From NCBI GenBank assembly GCA_017398725.1, contig JAFQFA010000015.1, forward strand, positions 1-64,000: a DNA stretch of 64,000 nt. Reading direction: 5' to 3'. This stretch comes from Oscillospiraceae bacterium (GTDB taxonomy: Bacteria; Bacillota; Clostridia; Oscillospirales; Oscillospiraceae). The stretch's first letter is position 1; each line of letters opens with the position of its first letter. A program made the position numbers and the translations under genes. The notes under the pieces were generated by a model that saw only the letters and a program-made list of their open reading frames with translations, did not search any database and had not been told where the DNA came from. Shown in pieces: positions 9,016-16,542 of this stretch.

Positions 9016-9044
9016 TTGACAAGGGCGGAAAACCATGCTATCTT
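9016..9044 (+). promoter_or_regulatory. Promoter of ribU transcript
   Basis: TTGACA (9016-9021), 17-bp spacer, TATCTT (9039-9044), placing the transcription start a few bases before the riboswitch. Confidence 0.75.
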
Positions 9045-9060
9045 TAAGAAAATGAATAGT

Positions 9061-9181
9061 TCTTCAGGGCAGGGTGAAATTCCCGACCGGCGGTAACAGT
9101 CCGCGAGCGCGAGCCATTTTTTCGGTTCAAGCTGAATCGGTGCAATTCCGATACCGACAGTACAGTCTGGATGGAAGAAGA
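9061..9181 (+). ncRNA. FMN riboswitch (RFN element)
   Basis: The conserved core AGGGCAGGGTGAAATTCCC, the following ACCGGCGGTAACAG and CCGCGAGC, and the closing CAGTCTGGATGGAAGAAG match the RFN aptamer. The terminal P1 helix is formed by TTCTTC (9061) with GAAGAAG (about 9174-9180). It precedes ribU. Confidence 0.95.
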
Positions 9182-9199
9182 TCGTTTTACGGACTTTCT

Positions 9200-9230
9200 G
9201 CGCTCTGGGTGTACCCGGAGCGCATTTTTT
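9200..9230 (+). terminator. Riboswitch-controlled intrinsic terminator
   Basis: GCGCTCTGGGT pairs with ACCCGGAGCGC (9200-9223) and is followed by a T6 run, ending just before the ribU ribosome site AGGAG. It is the natural expression platform for FMN-dependent premature termination. Confidence 0.85.
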
Positions 9231-9243
9231 AGGAGCGATGAAT

Positions 9244-9894
9244 ATGCAGAAAAAAGATTCTTTGCGCAAACTGGTGCTGATGGCCATGCTGGCAGCGGTA
9301 GCCTACCTGATGATGGCTGTTATCCGGATCCCGGTGGTTCTGTTTTTGAAATACGAGCCGAAAGATGTGGTCATTACCATCGGCGGTTTCCTGTTAGGCC
9401 CCATGGCATCCATGATCATCTCCGGTTTGGTTTCCCTCATTGAAATGGTATCCGTCAGTGATACCGGCATCATCGGCTGTATCATGAATTTTCTTTCCAC
9501 CGTCAGTTTTGCCTGCACCGCCGCGGTGATCTACAAAAAGAAGCGCACCCTTAACGGCGCGGTGATCAGCCTTTTGGCAGGCTCCGTCACGATGATCTGC
9601 GTGATGCTTCTTTGGAACTGGCTCATTACCCCTTTGTATATGGGCGGCACAAGGCAAGCTGTAGAAGCCATGCTTCTACCTATTTTCCTGCCCTTTAACG
9701 CCCTGAAAGCCGGCTTCAACAGTGCGCTGGTACTGGTGCTTTACAAGCCGTTGACCTCCGCATTGCGCAAGACCGGTCTTTTGCCCCAAGGGAATGCATC
9801 CAAAAGCAAAGTGATGGTCGGCATGTACCTGCTGGGCGGTGCGTTGCTCATCACCTGCATTTTGTTCCTGCTGGCGATGCAGGGAATCATTTGA
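9244..9894 (+). CDS. ribU: Riboflavin ECF transporter S component
   Basis: Membrane substrate-binding subunit for riboflavin uptake, working with the energy-coupling EcfAAT module encoded elsewhere. About 216 residues with six hydrophobic segments; the N-terminal segment LVLMAMLAAVAYLMMAVIRIP and the FGGFLLGP-type stretch VVITIGGFLLGPMASMIIS are typical. Start at 9244 (MQKKDSLRK) is favoured over ATG 9238 because AGGAG (9231-9235) is 8 bp upstream. Control by an FMN riboswitch fixes the substrate assignment. Confidence 0.93.
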   Translation: MQKKDSLRKLVLMAMLAAVAYLMMAVIRIPVVLFLKYEPKDVVITIGGFLLGPMASMIISGLVSLIEMVSVSDTGIIGCIMNFLSTVSFACTAAVIYKKKRTLNGAVISLLAGSVTMICVMLLWNWLITPLYMGGTRQAVEAMLLPIFLPFNALKAGFNSALVLVLYKPLTSALRKTGLLPQGNASKSKVMVGMYLLGGALLITCILFLLAMQGII

Positions 9895-9901
9895 AACGTT
9901 T

Positions 9902-9933
9902 ACGGCGTGTCGCAAGAAATTGCGACACGCCGT
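9902..9933. terminator. Bidirectional terminator between ribU and the convergent membrane-protein gene
   Basis: Perfect 14-bp stem ACGGCGTGTCGCAA / TTGCGACACGCCGT with a GAAA tetraloop, lying between two converging genes. Confidence 0.85.
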
Positions 9934-9937
9934 TCTA

Positions 9938-10741
9938 TTATTCTTCAGGCTGCTCTGCCGGGGCAGGTTCTGCAGGAGCTTCTTCCACAGGAATTTCTTC
10001 TGCAGGTGCTTCCGGTGCGGGAGCAGGCTGTGCCGTTTCTGCCGGCAGTGCCTGCGGCGCTTCTTTCCGGGGCGGCATGCCCCGGTCATGCTTGCGGCAG
10101 GCAAACATCAAAAACGGCATGGTAATACCCAAGAAAATACTCAAAAGCAGATATGTAAGGTTATTGTCAGGATCGCAAGAGGTGTAAAGATCGTAAAGAG
10201 CAATGTACACAAAGACACACTGCACGATGGCAATGACCAGCATCACAAGCGCCAGCACCAGCATGGTGATCGCCCACTGGAGCATCCCCGCTTCAGAATC
10301 GGACAGCACCGCATTGACAACCATCACTATATTGACGATCTCATAGATCAACGAAATCGCAATCGCAGCAATATTCAACCCCAGCAGTACCTTACGGCGA
10401 TTGCGGATCTTGCCCTTAACCACATACTGATACTGGTCGGAAATACTGCCGAGGATCCAGTTAGAACCAATGGGCACCCAAGCCAGCCAAGGATTGCTGA
10501 TCTTTCTGCGTTTTGCAATGGAATACATGGACACCGCCTGCAGCACATACATCAAAATGCTGACCACCAGCATCACGAGCAAAATCCCGAAGAAAATGCC
10601 CAGCACTGCCTTAATTACGCCATCAGCAGCGCCCATCGCGCCGGCATCATAAGCGCCCTCAAAGCCGTCAAACCCGCCGCCGTAGCCGCCGCCGTAGCCG
10701 CCGATACCGGCAAAGCCCGGGTTCATAAAAGCATTACCCAT
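9938..10741 (-). CDS. Multi-pass membrane protein with Gly-rich N-terminus and Pro/Ala/Glu tail
   Basis: Function unknown. Starting at 10741 after AAAGGAGG, the product has 267 residues. An N-terminal Gly/Tyr/Phe-rich stretch (GGYGGGYGGGFDGF) precedes four or five hydrophobic segments (about residues 40-65, 105-130, 140-170, 200-220). The motif NPWLAWVPIGSNW between the first two is typical of small integral membrane proteins with a WLAWIP box. The tail (about 230-267) repeats Pro-Ala-Glu (APAPEAPAEEIPVEEAPAEP), a low-complexity, probably cytoplasmic region. Confidence 0.75.
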   Translation of the reverse strand: MGNAFMNPGFAGIGGYGGGYGGGFDGFEGAYDAGAMGAADGVIKAVLGIFFGILLVMLVVSILMYVLQAVSMYSIAKRRKISNPWLAWVPIGSNWILGSISDQYQYVVKGKIRNRRKVLLGLNIAAIAISLIYEIVNIVMVVNAVLSDSEAGMLQWAITMLVLALVMLVIAIVQCVFVYIALYDLYTSCDPDNNLTYLLLSIFLGITMPFLMFACRKHDRGMPPRKEAPQALPAETAQPAPAPEAPAEEIPVEEAPAEPAPAEQPEE

Positions 10742-10906
10742 AGTATTTACCTCCTTTTTAATATAGTATAGCACATCCCCAAGCAATTTGCAATTTTCTT
10801 TTGTTCTAAAACAGCAAAATTCTACCCAATGTCTCTTTTTCCTTCCCTGTTTTTTCGCCGGACAGGATGCCATAAAGGTTAAATTGAGAATATCCGGAAA
10901 AAGGTG

Positions 10907-10935
10907 TTGCAAAATAAACAAGACCATGCTATAAT
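10907..10935 (+). promoter_or_regulatory. Promoter of tRNA-Gln/tRNA-Lys transcript
   Basis: TTGCAA (10907-10912), 17-bp spacer, TATAAT (10930-10935), 32 bp upstream of tRNA-Gln. Confidence 0.8.
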
Positions 10936-10966
10936 ACGGCGTGTGCCTTGACCGGGCGCGCTACAT

Positions 10967-11041
10967 TGGGATGTCGCCAAGCGGTAAGGCACCAGACTTT
11001 GACTCTGGCATTCGTAGGTTCAAATCCTGCCATCCCAGCCA
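10967..11041 (+). tRNA. tRNA-Gln (anticodon TTG)
   Basis: Cloverleaf with acceptor TGGGATG/CATCCCA, anticodon stem CCAGA/TCTGG enclosing loop CTTTGAC (TTG anticodon), T-arm GTTCAAATC and encoded CCA. Confidence 0.96.
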
Positions 11042-11080
11042 AAAAGCTGTGGATTTACCCACGCCGGGTCCCCAGCTTAT

Positions 11081-11156
11081 GACCCGCTAGCTCAGCTGGC
11101 AGAGCAATTGCCTTTTAAGCAATGGGTCTGGAGTTCGAATCTCCAGCGGGTCACCA
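11081..11156 (+). tRNA. tRNA-Lys (anticodon TTT)
   Basis: Acceptor GACCCGC/GCGGGTC, anticodon stem ATTGC/GCAAT with loop CTTTTAA (TTT anticodon), T-arm GGAGTTCGAATCTCC and encoded CCA. It lies 39 bp after tRNA-Gln in one transcript. Confidence 0.96.
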
Positions 11157-11195
11157 AGAAAGAGCCATATCACCAACGGTGATATGGCTCTTTCT
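11157..11195 (+). terminator. Terminator of the tRNA-Gln/Lys transcript
   Basis: Stem AAGAAAGAGCCATATCACC with its perfect complement, 3-nt loop, beginning immediately after the tRNA CCA and ending in TTTCTT. Confidence 0.85.
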
Positions 11196-11208
11196 TATTG
11201 GGGAAATG

Positions 11209-11323
11209 CTGGAGATTCGAAGGATAAAATGCAACGCGGATGAGCGTTGCCGGCGACGGCTTGACGGAGCCGAACTATAATTCCCGGCTTTGCCGGGAAT
11301 GCAATGAATCTCCGCGGGTCACC
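11209..11323 (+). repeat. tRNA-Lys-tail element: hairpins between inverted and direct T-arm copies
   Basis: The left end CTGGAGATTCGAA is the exact reverse complement of 13 nt of the upstream tRNA-Lys T-arm; the right end GAATCTCCGCGGGTCACC (11306-11323) is a direct copy of its 3' end with one base missing. Between them are three hairpins (GCAACGC/GCGTTGC, CGGCT/AGCCG and ATTCCCGGC/GCCGGGAAT). The same architecture follows tRNA-Val at 45493. Confidence 0.75.
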
Positions 11324-11377
11324 CTTTTCATTTTTTCGCAGTTTCCTGCGTTGGCTTAACTCGGGGCAGATAACAAT

Positions 11378-11398
11378 GGGAGGGGCAATGCCCCTCCC
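11378..11398 (-). terminator. Hairpin downstream of epimerase gene
   Basis: GGGAGGGG/CCCCTCCC with a 5-nt loop, 10 bp beyond the stop codon of the converging epimerase gene. It lacks a long T-run, so it may also be a short repeat of the GGGCGGGG type. Confidence 0.5.
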
Positions 11399-11407
11399 CT
11401 ACATATA

Positions 11408-12433
11408 TCATTTCAGGTTGGCTACCATTTTTTCAAAGGCAGCAATTTCTTCCATGCCATCCAGCACGCCGATCTCCACCTTAAAGGTCTTGGTCTCATA
11501 GCCCCCGATCGTCTGCAAGGTGCCGTTTTTCCGCTCGCTGTCACGGCCCAAAACCTGATTATTGGAAGGCTCTAAGCCCAGCGCATAGTCATGACTGCAC
11601 ATATTACGCCAGTGCATCAGCCACGGCAGATTTTCCATATGGTACTTCACATAGCAGCCCAAGCCCAGATCATCATTGATCAATGCACCATATCCATAGC
11701 CCTTTTCATCCGGCGTGTTCTCGTGGCAGAACAAATCCTCGTCCTTATGATCCTCCGGCTCCCAGCATTGGGCCCAGTTCTCCGGAATCGGGCCTTTGGT
11801 ATGGATGCTGTATCCGCCGCCCTTACCCTTTACCACCCGGCTTTGGGCATCCAGCAGCGGGTAGCCCAGATTTATATGGTAAAGCAGCATAAATTCCGCC
11901 GCCTGCGGTTCTAAATTGGTCACCGTATCTTCTATGACGATCCGTTTATCCGCCGCAGGGAAGAACAGTTTCCGCTTCAGTTCCAGATGGTAGCCCGCAA
12001 GCAGGGCTTCCTGTACTGTGCCGGTAACCGTTACGCCCTCTTCATTGCGGGTAACGGTCACATCCCGGGCGGGCATGGAACCGATCCGGCCATGGTCCGG
12101 ATGGAAGAAGCCGTCTTCCATGACACCGCCGGGCCCCACATTCATGAGACCGCAGGTATAGAGCATACCCGCCGGCCAATAATAAGAAAACTCCGGCGCA
12201 CCGCCATTAAAGTACCTGCCGGATACCAACCCGTTTTTAGACTGGAAGGCAAAGTTCACCCCTTTGTAAGAAAAGTCAAAAAGGTTCAAACACTGGTCTT
12301 CCACGCAGGTGGCATACAGCCCCGCACTGTTGCGCAGTTCAATCGCCCGGACGCCTTGACTCATCCCCTCTGTATACGTCACCCGGCGGGCGGTCAGCAG
12401 CTGGTTTTCATGGCCTACATAGCGGTTATTCAT
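11408..12433 (-). CDS. Aldose 1-epimerase family protein (DUF4432-like)
   Basis: Predicted carbohydrate mutarotase-type enzyme of the galactose-mutarotase fold; substrate unknown. The 341 residues include the beta-sandwich segments expected for the DUF4432 branch (CLNLFDFSYKGVNFAF, the GLMNVGPGG stretch, FMLLYHINLGYPLLD). The histidine in LLYHINLGYP fits a catalytic position of the fold. It is a single gene with a strong promoter; no sugar transporter or kinase adjoins it to suggest a pathway. Confidence 0.82.
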   Translation of the reverse strand: MNNRYVGHENQLLTARRVTYTEGMSQGVRAIELRNSAGLYATCVEDQCLNLFDFSYKGVNFAFQSKNGLVSGRYFNGGAPEFSYYWPAGMLYTCGLMNVGPGGVMEDGFFHPDHGRIGSMPARDVTVTRNEEGVTVTGTVQEALLAGYHLELKRKLFFPAADKRIVIEDTVTNLEPQAAEFMLLYHINLGYPLLDAQSRVVKGKGGGYSIHTKGPIPENWAQCWEPEDHKDEDLFCHENTPDEKGYGYGALINDDLGLGCYVKYHMENLPWLMHWRNMCSHDYALGLEPSNNQVLGRDSERKNGTLQTIGGYETKTFKVEIGVLDGMEEIAAFEKMVANLK

Positions 12434-12468
12434 AGATTCTCCTCATTTCTTCCGATTTTCTGATTATA

Positions 12469-12497
12469 ATTTTACATAGTTGTACATTCCTTGTCAA
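12469..12497 (-). promoter_or_regulatory. Promoter of the epimerase gene
   Basis: On the minus strand TTGACA (12497-12492), 17-bp spacer, TAAAAT (12474-12469). Confidence 0.75.
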
Positions 12498-12535
12498 CGA
12501 TCCGATTCCATAGGCCCACCTTTTAAAAATAATAC

Positions 12536-12564
12536 TTGTAAATTTCTGCATTTTGGCATATACT
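12536..12564 (+). promoter_or_regulatory. Promoter of asnS
   Basis: TTGTAA (12536-12541), 17-bp spacer, TATACT (12559-12564). The leader is only about 30 nt, leaving no room for a T-box. Confidence 0.7.
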
Positions 12565-12600
12565 TATTTAATGATATTCCATGCAAGAGAGGAAACAATT

Positions 12601-13992
12601 ATGGAACTGATTTCTGTTCGTCAGCTTTTTAAGGATACTGCCGCTTATGCAGGCAAGGAAGTGACCGTTGGCGGCTGGGTGCGCAACCGGCGTCCCTCCA
12701 AGCAGTTTGGCTTTATCGTCCTGAATGACGGCACTTATTTCACCCCTGTACAGGTGGTTTACAACGACACCATCGAAAATTTCCAAGAGATCTCCAAGAT
12801 CAACATCGGCGCTGCGCTGATCGTCAAGGGCACTCTGGTGGAGACACCCGACAGCAAGCAGCCCTTTGAGATTCAAGCTTCTGAAATCACTGTGGAAGGC
12901 GCCTCTACCGGCGACTACCCCCTGCAGCCCAAGCGGCACACCATGGAGTTCTTGCGGACCATCACCCATCTGCGTCCCCGGACCAACACCTTCCAAGCAG
13001 TGTTCCGCATCCGTTCTCTGGCTGCCATGGCCATCCATGAATTCTTCCAAGAGCGGGACTTTGTGTATGTTCACACCCCTTTGATCACCGGTTCTGACTG
13101 CGAGGGTGCCGGCGAAATGTTCCAAGTTACCACTTTGGATCTGAACAACGTGCCCAAGACCGAGGACGGCAAGGTGGATTTCAGCCAAGATTTCTACGGC
13201 AAGCCCACCAACCTGACCGTGTCCGGCCAGCTCAACGGTGAGACTTTCGCCATGGCCTTTAAGAACATCTACACCTTCGGTCCTACCTTCCGGGCAGAGA
13301 ACTCCAACACCACCCGTCACGCCTCCGAGTTCTGGATGATCGAGCCGGAAATTGCCTTTGCCGACCTGTCTGACGATATGCGTCTGGCGGAGGATATGAT
13401 CAAGTATATCATCAGCTATGTACTGGAAAAAGCCCCCGAAGAAATGGAATTCTTCAACCAGTTTGTGGATAAGGGCCTGCTGGAGCGGCTGAACCATGTG
13501 CTGAACTCTGATTTTGGTCATGTGACCTACACTGAGGCCATTGAGATTCTGGAAAAGTGCAACGACAAGTTCCAGTATCCTGTCCACTGGGGCAGCGACC
13601 TGCAGACCGAGCACGAGCGGTATCTGACAGAAGAGGTATTTAAAAAGCCCGTATTCGTCACCGACTACCCCAAGGAGATCAAGGCTTTCTATATGAAGCT
13701 CAATCCCGACGGCAAGACCGTGGCTGCCATGGACTGCTTGGTGCCCGGCATCGGCGAGATCATCGGCGGTTCTCAGCGTGAGGACGATTATGAGATCCTG
13801 AAAAACCGCATTGAGGAACTGGGCATGAATCCCGAAGATTACGGCTTCTATATGGATCTGCGGAAATACGGCTCTGCCCGTCACGCCGGCTTCGGCTTGG
13901 GCTTTGAGCGCTGCGTCATGTACCTGACCGGTATCACCAACATCCGGGATGTACTTCCCTTCCCCAGAACCGTAGGCAACTGCGAGCTTTAA
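12601..13992 (+). CDS. asnS: Asparaginyl-tRNA synthetase
   Basis: Charges tRNA-Asn. Starting at 12601 ([10 protein letters not shown], preceded by GAGAGGAAAC) the product is 463 residues. The N-terminal OB-fold anticodon-binding domain (about 15-100) contains [22 protein letters not shown]. The class II catalytic domain shows motif 2 ([21 protein letters not shown]) and motif 3 ([15 protein letters not shown]). AspS is also present in the window, so direct Asn-tRNA charging is available. Confidence 0.97.
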   Translation: MELISVRQLFKDTAAYAGKEVTVGGWVRNRRPSKQFGFIVLNDGTYFTPVQVVYNDTIENFQEISKINIGAALIVKGTLVETPDSKQPFEIQASEITVEGASTGDYPLQPKRHTMEFLRTITHLRPRTNTFQAVFRIRSLAAMAIHEFFQERDFVYVHTPLITGSDCEGAGEMFQVTTLDLNNVPKTEDGKVDFSQDFYGKPTNLTVSGQLNGETFAMAFKNIYTFGPTFRAENSNTTRHASEFWMIEPEIAFADLSDDMRLAEDMIKYIISYVLEKAPEEMEFFNQFVDKGLLERLNHVLNSDFGHVTYTEAIEILEKCNDKFQYPVHWGSDLQTEHERYLTEEVFKKPVFVTDYPKEIKAFYMKLNPDGKTVAAMDCLVPGIGEIIGGSQREDDYEILKNRIEELGMNPEDYGFYMDLRKYGSARHAGFGLGFERCVMYLTGITNIRDVLPFPRTVGNCEL

Positions 13993-14005
13993 TAAACGTA
14001 CACCC

Positions 14006-14040
14006 CCCCCGGTGGATTTTCCACCGGGGGATTTTTTATA
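14006..14040 (+). terminator. asnS terminator
   Basis: Stem CCCCCGGTGG/CCACCGGGGG followed by ATTTTTTAT. Confidence 0.9.
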
Positions 14041-14213
14041 CCATGGTATTGCCATTAAGCTGCGCTTCCCATTTGAAATCATGTCTACGGGTCATTGTGC
14101 AATGGCTTTCAACAGCCATTTCAAATGCTTCATCCGCTCCGGCGCCAATACTCCGTCAAAACCGCATTGGAACAGCTTTAGAATCTGATAGTATTTTTGC
14201 AAAATATTCTGTT

Positions 14214-14342
14214 TCACGAACTACGAACCGCTTCCACATTCTCCTCCAAGCAAATCTTTATTCTTTGCGCCATCCGGATAAAGACCGCCAGCAAGCAAAA
14301 CGCAAAGACAACCGCGATCATAAAAGATATGTGCTTTTTCAT
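14214..14342 (-). CDS. Putative 42-residue single-span membrane peptide
   Basis: Not recognised. A short reading frame starts MKKHISFMIAVVFAFCLLAV and ends in EAVRSS; residues 5-23 are hydrophobic. It is preceded by a perfect ribosome site TTTAGGAGGTTTCAG. Sequence beyond the stop also reads without stops in a shifted frame (ending ERMKHLKWLLKAIAQ), which may mean this is the damaged front of a longer gene. The surrounding 14041-14413 stretch otherwise contains no convincing gene. Confidence 0.4.
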   Translation of the reverse strand: MKKHISFMIAVVFAFCLLAVFIRMAQRIKICLEENVEAVRSS

Positions 14343-14413
14343 CTGAAACCTCCTAAATATATAATTGTATCATGATCGCATAAAGGGTAAAAAACAATAT
14401 TAAACAGAAACAG

Positions 14414-14558
14414 AAATTCCAATTTATCGAACAGGTGTCGTGCAACATTGTAGGGCGGGGCCTTGGTCCCGCCGTGCAAATGCAATGGGTTTTAGCGGCG
14501 GGAGCAGAGCCCCCGCCCTACGGCGTTATATGACAAACAGTTCGATAAATTGGAATTT
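14414..14558. repeat. Dispersed inverted-repeat element, copy A (full length)
   Basis: 145 bp bounded by a perfect 19-bp terminal inverted repeat, AAATTCCAATTTATCGAAC at the left and its complement at the right. Inner arms TAGGGCGGGGCCTTGGTCCC and GGGAGCAGAGCCCCCGCCCT flank a 20-nt spacer (14475-14494). No obvious target-site duplication. Other copies: 27898, 32804, 35168, 48960, 57050 and the arms at 45652/46345. Confidence 0.85.
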
Positions 14559-14643
14559 AATCTTTTAATTTTATTCTTTTTCCGGTGATATTCATAACGG
14601 TAAAACGCATCCTAACAGAAACAGGTCAAGGATGTGTTAAGGG

Positions 14644-15102
14644 ATGAAAAAATTTACAATTATTCTGTTTTTAATGGCTGGACTTATTTTGCCCGGTTGT
14701 CTTTCGAAAAGCCCCGCCGGCAATATTTCCGGCCGCATCGTTTCCGGCATTGACATCTACTGCCAAAAGCCCACCTGCACCATCACCCGGCATTACACAA
14801 ATCCGGAAAAGGTAGAGGCGGTGCTCCACTGCATCCGGCTTTGGCATCCTAAGGGACCGGTTAACCCGGAGAAAGATGCCCTGCAGGGAGACCTTTACGA
14901 GATCGTGGTTCATCTGGAAAACGGCACCCATCGGATCTACCGGCAGCGAGCCCACACTTTTGCCGCCAAGCACCTTCAGTCTTGGGGACGGATCGACGGT
15001 TCTTTGGGGCTGCGTCTTCCGTTTTTAATGACCTTGCTCCCCAGTGATCCACTCGATGTAAATGATACTGATATACCAAAAAAAGCTGTTAGAAAAAGCT
15101 AA
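14644..15102 (+). CDS. Small lipoprotein of unknown function
   Basis: The 152-residue product has a lipoprotein signal (hydrophobic residues 5-17, lipobox LPGC with Cys 19) and would be anchored to the outer face of the membrane. The mature part contains ISGRIVSGIDIYCQKP and a central segment LYEIVVHLENGTHRIYRQRA that looks like paired beta strands. No family recognised. It is a single gene followed by its own terminator and ahead of the hdr cluster. Confidence 0.7.
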   Translation: MKKFTIILFLMAGLILPGCLSKSPAGNISGRIVSGIDIYCQKPTCTITRHYTNPEKVEAVLHCIRLWHPKGPVNPEKDALQGDLYEIVVHLENGTHRIYRQRAHTFAAKHLQSWGRIDGSLGLRLPFLMTLLPSDPLDVNDTDIPKKAVRKS

Positions 15103-15112
15103 ATTTATCCTA

Positions 15113-15148
15113 AAATCTGCCGCCTCTTTTCGGGCGGCAGATTTTTTT
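15113..15148 (+). terminator. Lipoprotein gene terminator
   Basis: Stem AAATCTGCCGCC / GGCGGCAGATTT followed by a T-run, insulating the hdr cluster from upstream transcription. Confidence 0.9.
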
Positions 15149-15221
15149 GCACAAAACCACCAATCCCCACCCCCGCAATTTTGTGTGATGTGCGGAAATT
15201 GTCAGAACGCCGCCGAAAGCC

Positions 15222-15249
15222 TTGCTTTTTCTTTATTTTTATTTATAAT
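15222..15249 (+). promoter_or_regulatory. Promoter of the hdr-flx-frd cluster
   Basis: TTGCTT (15222-15227), 16-bp spacer, TATAAT (15244-15249). The leader to hdrB is about 105 nt and contains the perfect palindrome TATGGCCATA (15273-15282), a possible operator. Confidence 0.65.
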
Positions 15250-15359
15250 GGTATCTGATAAACTAGTATAGGTATGGCCATATCGAATATCATGCCATTC
15301 CAATTGGTTTTCCATAATTGACCATACAAGATTCTATGGTAAGAAAGGATCGTGTCGTA

Positions 15360-16151
15360 ATGAAATTCAGTTACTATCCCGGTTGCACCCTGCGCAACAA
15401 GGCCAAGGACTTGGATGCTTACGCCAGAGCTTCTGCAAAGGCGCTGGGCTTCGAGCTGGAAGAACTGCAAGACTGGCAGTGCTGCGGCGGTGTGTACCCT
15501 CTGGGCACAGACGAAATCGCCTCCAAGCTTTCTTCTGTCCGGGCACTGGCACAAGCCAAGGAAAAAGGACAGGAATTGGTGACCCTGTGTTCTGCATGCC
15601 ACCACGTTCTCAAGCGTGTTAACGACGACATGCAAAATGTGGAGGATATCCGCACCCGCGCCAACAACTACATGAAGCTGGATACCCCCTACGGCGGCGA
15701 GACCAAGGTGCTGCATTTTCTGGAGGTTATCCGGGACCGGATCGGCTTTGACGAACTGAAGAAAAAGGTCGTCAACCCGCTTACCGGCAAAAAGATCGGC
15801 GCTTACTACGGCTGCCTGCTGTTGCGGCCCGGTAATATCATGGCCTTTGACGACCCGGAGAATCCCAAGATGCTGGAGGACTTTATCCGGGCTTTGGGTG
15901 CGGAACCGGTGGTCTACCCCTACCGCAACGAATGCTGCGGCGGCTACATCAGCCTGAAAGAGCCGGATATGGCAAAGTCCATGTGCCAGACCATCTGCGA
16001 AAGCGCAAACGGTTTTGGTGCGGAAATGCTGATCACCGCATGCCCCCTGTGCCGGTATAATCTGACCAAGACCCAGCTTGATCTTCCCGTTTATTACTTC
16101 ACCGAGCTCCTTGCGGAAGCACTGGGCGTGAAAGAGGAGGCGCTGAAATGA
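15360..16151 (+). CDS. hdrB: Heterodisulfide reductase subunit B-like protein (HdrB, two CCG domains)
   Basis: Carries the noncubane [4Fe-4S] clusters where HdrABC delivers electrons to its high-potential acceptor. Starting at 15360 (MKFSYYPGC, after AGAAAGGATCG) it has 263 residues. Both CCG cysteine sets are complete: YPGC, CCGG, CSACH in the N-terminal half, and YGC, NECCGGY, CPLC in the C-terminal half. It overlaps hdrC by 4 bp (ATGA). CoB-CoM disulfide is not expected in Clostridia, so the acceptor must differ; the fumarate-reductase-like subunits encoded downstream are the obvious candidates. Confidence 0.93.
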   Translation: MKFSYYPGCTLRNKAKDLDAYARASAKALGFELEELQDWQCCGGVYPLGTDEIASKLSSVRALAQAKEKGQELVTLCSACHHVLKRVNDDMQNVEDIRTRANNYMKLDTPYGGETKVLHFLEVIRDRIGFDELKKKVVNPLTGKKIGAYYGCLLLRPGNIMAFDDPENPKMLEDFIRALGAEPVVYPYRNECCGGYISLKEPDMAKSMCQTICESANGFGAEMLITACPLCRYNLTKTQLDLPVYYFTELLAEALGVKEEALK

Positions 16152-16537
16152 GTCATCAGAACAATCAGGCTGAAATGATCAAAGAAATCAGCGGCGTGAA
16201 TCCTTACAAGTGCATGAAATGCGGCAAGTGCACCGCCACCTGCCCCGCCTTTGATGAAATGGACATCAAGCCCCATCAGTTTGTGTCTTATGTCCAAAGC
16301 GGCAATGTGCAGGCCCTTGCCGAAAGCAAATCCCTGTGGAAGTGCTTAAGCTGCTTTGCCTGCGTGGAGCGTTGCCCCCGGGATGTACAGCCCGGCCGCA
16401 TCATTGATGCTGCCCGGCAAATCGTGGTCCGTCAGCGAGGCGGCAACTACCTGACCGCCGACGAGATCCCCGCCCTGCTGGATGAAGAGCTGCCCCAGCA
16501 GCTTCTGGTCAGCGCCTACAGAAGATATAAGAGGTGA
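16148..16537 (+). CDS. hdrC: Heterodisulfide reductase subunit C-like ferredoxin (HdrC)
   Basis: Electron carrier between HdrA and HdrB. The 129-residue protein has two [4Fe-4S] motifs, CMKCGKCTATCP (about residues 22-33) and CLSCFACVERCP (about 65-76), the standard HdrC arrangement. It overlaps hdrB by 4 bp and its stop overlaps the hdrA ribosome site. Confidence 0.92.
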   Translation: MSHQNNQAEMIKEISGVNPYKCMKCGKCTATCPAFDEMDIKPHQFVSYVQSGNVQALAESKSLWKCLSCFACVERCPRDVQPGRIIDAARQIVVRQRGGNYLTADEIPALLDEELPQQLLVSAYRRYKR

Positions 16538-16542
16538 GACGC

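Noticed and set aside
12434..12600. T-box or other aminoacylation riboswitch before asnS (also checked before lysS/greA, aspS and serC)
   Set aside because: Leaders are only about 20-50 nt after good promoters and lack the T-box sequence.
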